A stretch of 6,299 bases of DNA from Desulfobulbaceae bacterium (lineage in GTDB: Bacteria > Desulfobacterota > Desulfobulbia > Desulfobulbales > Desulfocapsaceae): positions 1 through 6,299 of the forward strand of contig JAUVON010000171.1 of the NCBI GenBank assembly GCA_030599175.1, in the 5' to 3' direction. Position 1 is the first letter of the stretch. Each line of letters starts with the position of its first letter. Below the pieces are notes generated by a model. The model was not told the DNA's origin, searched no databases, and saw nothing but the letters and a program-made list of their open reading frames with translations. Shown here piece by piece: positions 6,057 through 6,299 of the stretch. Made by a program: the position numbers and the translations under genes.

Positions 6057-6299
6057 TCACAAAGGAACCTGGAATTTCGACTGGTGTAGTGGATAACGTT
6101 GTTTTCTATATGATTCTGGCACGAACATGTAAGGTAAGTATTTGCTGGCCAGCCATAAGAAAAAATATAAGAGCAAGGGGGACCACACCCTCCAGTCTTT
6201 CCAATGAAAGAACGCTGTAATGGCAATTATACATGATGCCGAAAGAATGGGAACAGAAAAAAAGACAGGCTGGGGGAGTATAAACCAGAGGTAGATTGT
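6057..6299 (-). pseudogene. Upstream membrane segment in the kinase frame, ended by in-frame TGA
   Basis: The kinase frame read upstream is open from the window edge for 80 codons until TGA at 6059-6057. It encodes two hydrophobic, aromatic-rich stretches (codons about 11-31 and 39-59) joined by the short basic/aromatic turn HWKDWR. A hydrophilic loop follows (PESYRKQRYP...). After the TGA the same frame continues with PPWP and the hydrophobic LPLFIYVTFLY that leads into the first PAS domain. Three helices ending at cytoplasmic PAS domains would be a sensible anchor, so I read this as the N-terminal part of the kinase gene broken by one stop. It could instead be the end of a separate small membrane protein gene. 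The 5' end is outside the window. A shifted frame over the same bases is also hydrophobic but has its own TAG, so the exact original frame is not fully certain. Confidence 0.5.

Noticed and set aside
6015..6240. Alternative minus-strand frame over the kinase N-terminal region, also encoding hydrophobic helix-like stretches
   Set aside because: It contains its own TAG near 6100 and needs two frameshifts to join the kinase frame. The in-frame reading needs only one changed codon. It is kept as a caveat because both frames look membrane-like.
1..6299. CRISPR arrays, tRNA or rRNA genes, insertion sequences, attachment sites
   Set aside because: No repeat-spacer pattern, cloverleaf-like or conserved RNA segment, transposase or terminal inverted repeat was seen on either strand.

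Overview
The window holds part of a bacterial chromosome with every convincing gene on the minus strand, so the biological reading order runs from high to low coordinates. The protein families suggest an anaerobic, probably Desulfobacterota-like (deltaproteobacterial) organism. They are a cytoplasmic four-subunit [NiFe]-hydrogenase and a PAS-PAS-histidine kinase-receiver hybrid of the type common in that group. This taxonomic call is an inference from protein style only.

Right part (4035-6299): a hybrid sensor histidine kinase with two PAS domains, HisKA, HATPase and a C-terminal receiver. Its hydrophobic N-terminus is odd. The same reading frame continues upstream to the window edge and encodes two more transmembrane-like segments, but one in-frame TGA (6057-6059) separates it from the kinase body. 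The only starts after that stop are poor ones (a TTG, or internal GTG/ATG codons) without a good ribosome binding site. The gene is therefore a membrane kinase broken by a point nonsense change, a sequencing error, or a case of reinitiation.

Middle (3585-4034): 450 bp without a conventional gene. It carries tiny ORFs with good Shine-Dalgarno sequences (the best is 20 codons, 3899-3961), a sigma70-like promoter at about 3780-3809, two CCAT-N4/5-ATGG palindromes, and a near-perfect 21-nt inverted repeat just upstream of the first hydrogenase gene. I see no convincing intrinsic terminator after the kinase.

Left part (1-3584): a tight operon in the order hydB-hydG-hydD-hydA, the classic arrangement of group 3b (sulfhydrogenase, NAD(P)-linked bidirectional) [NiFe]-hydrogenases. 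HydB (iron-sulfur electron transfer) and HydG (FAD, NAD(P) and [2Fe-2S]) form the diaphorase module. HydD (small subunit, three [4Fe-4S] clusters expected) and HydA (large subunit, [NiFe] site) form the hydrogenase module. Electrons would run NAD(P)H - FAD - Fe-S chain - [NiFe], in either direction. HydA runs off the left edge, so its C-terminal nickel ligands cannot be checked. The hydrogenase is a known system. The points most worth a second look are the interrupted kinase anchor and the kinase-hydrogenase intergenic region.
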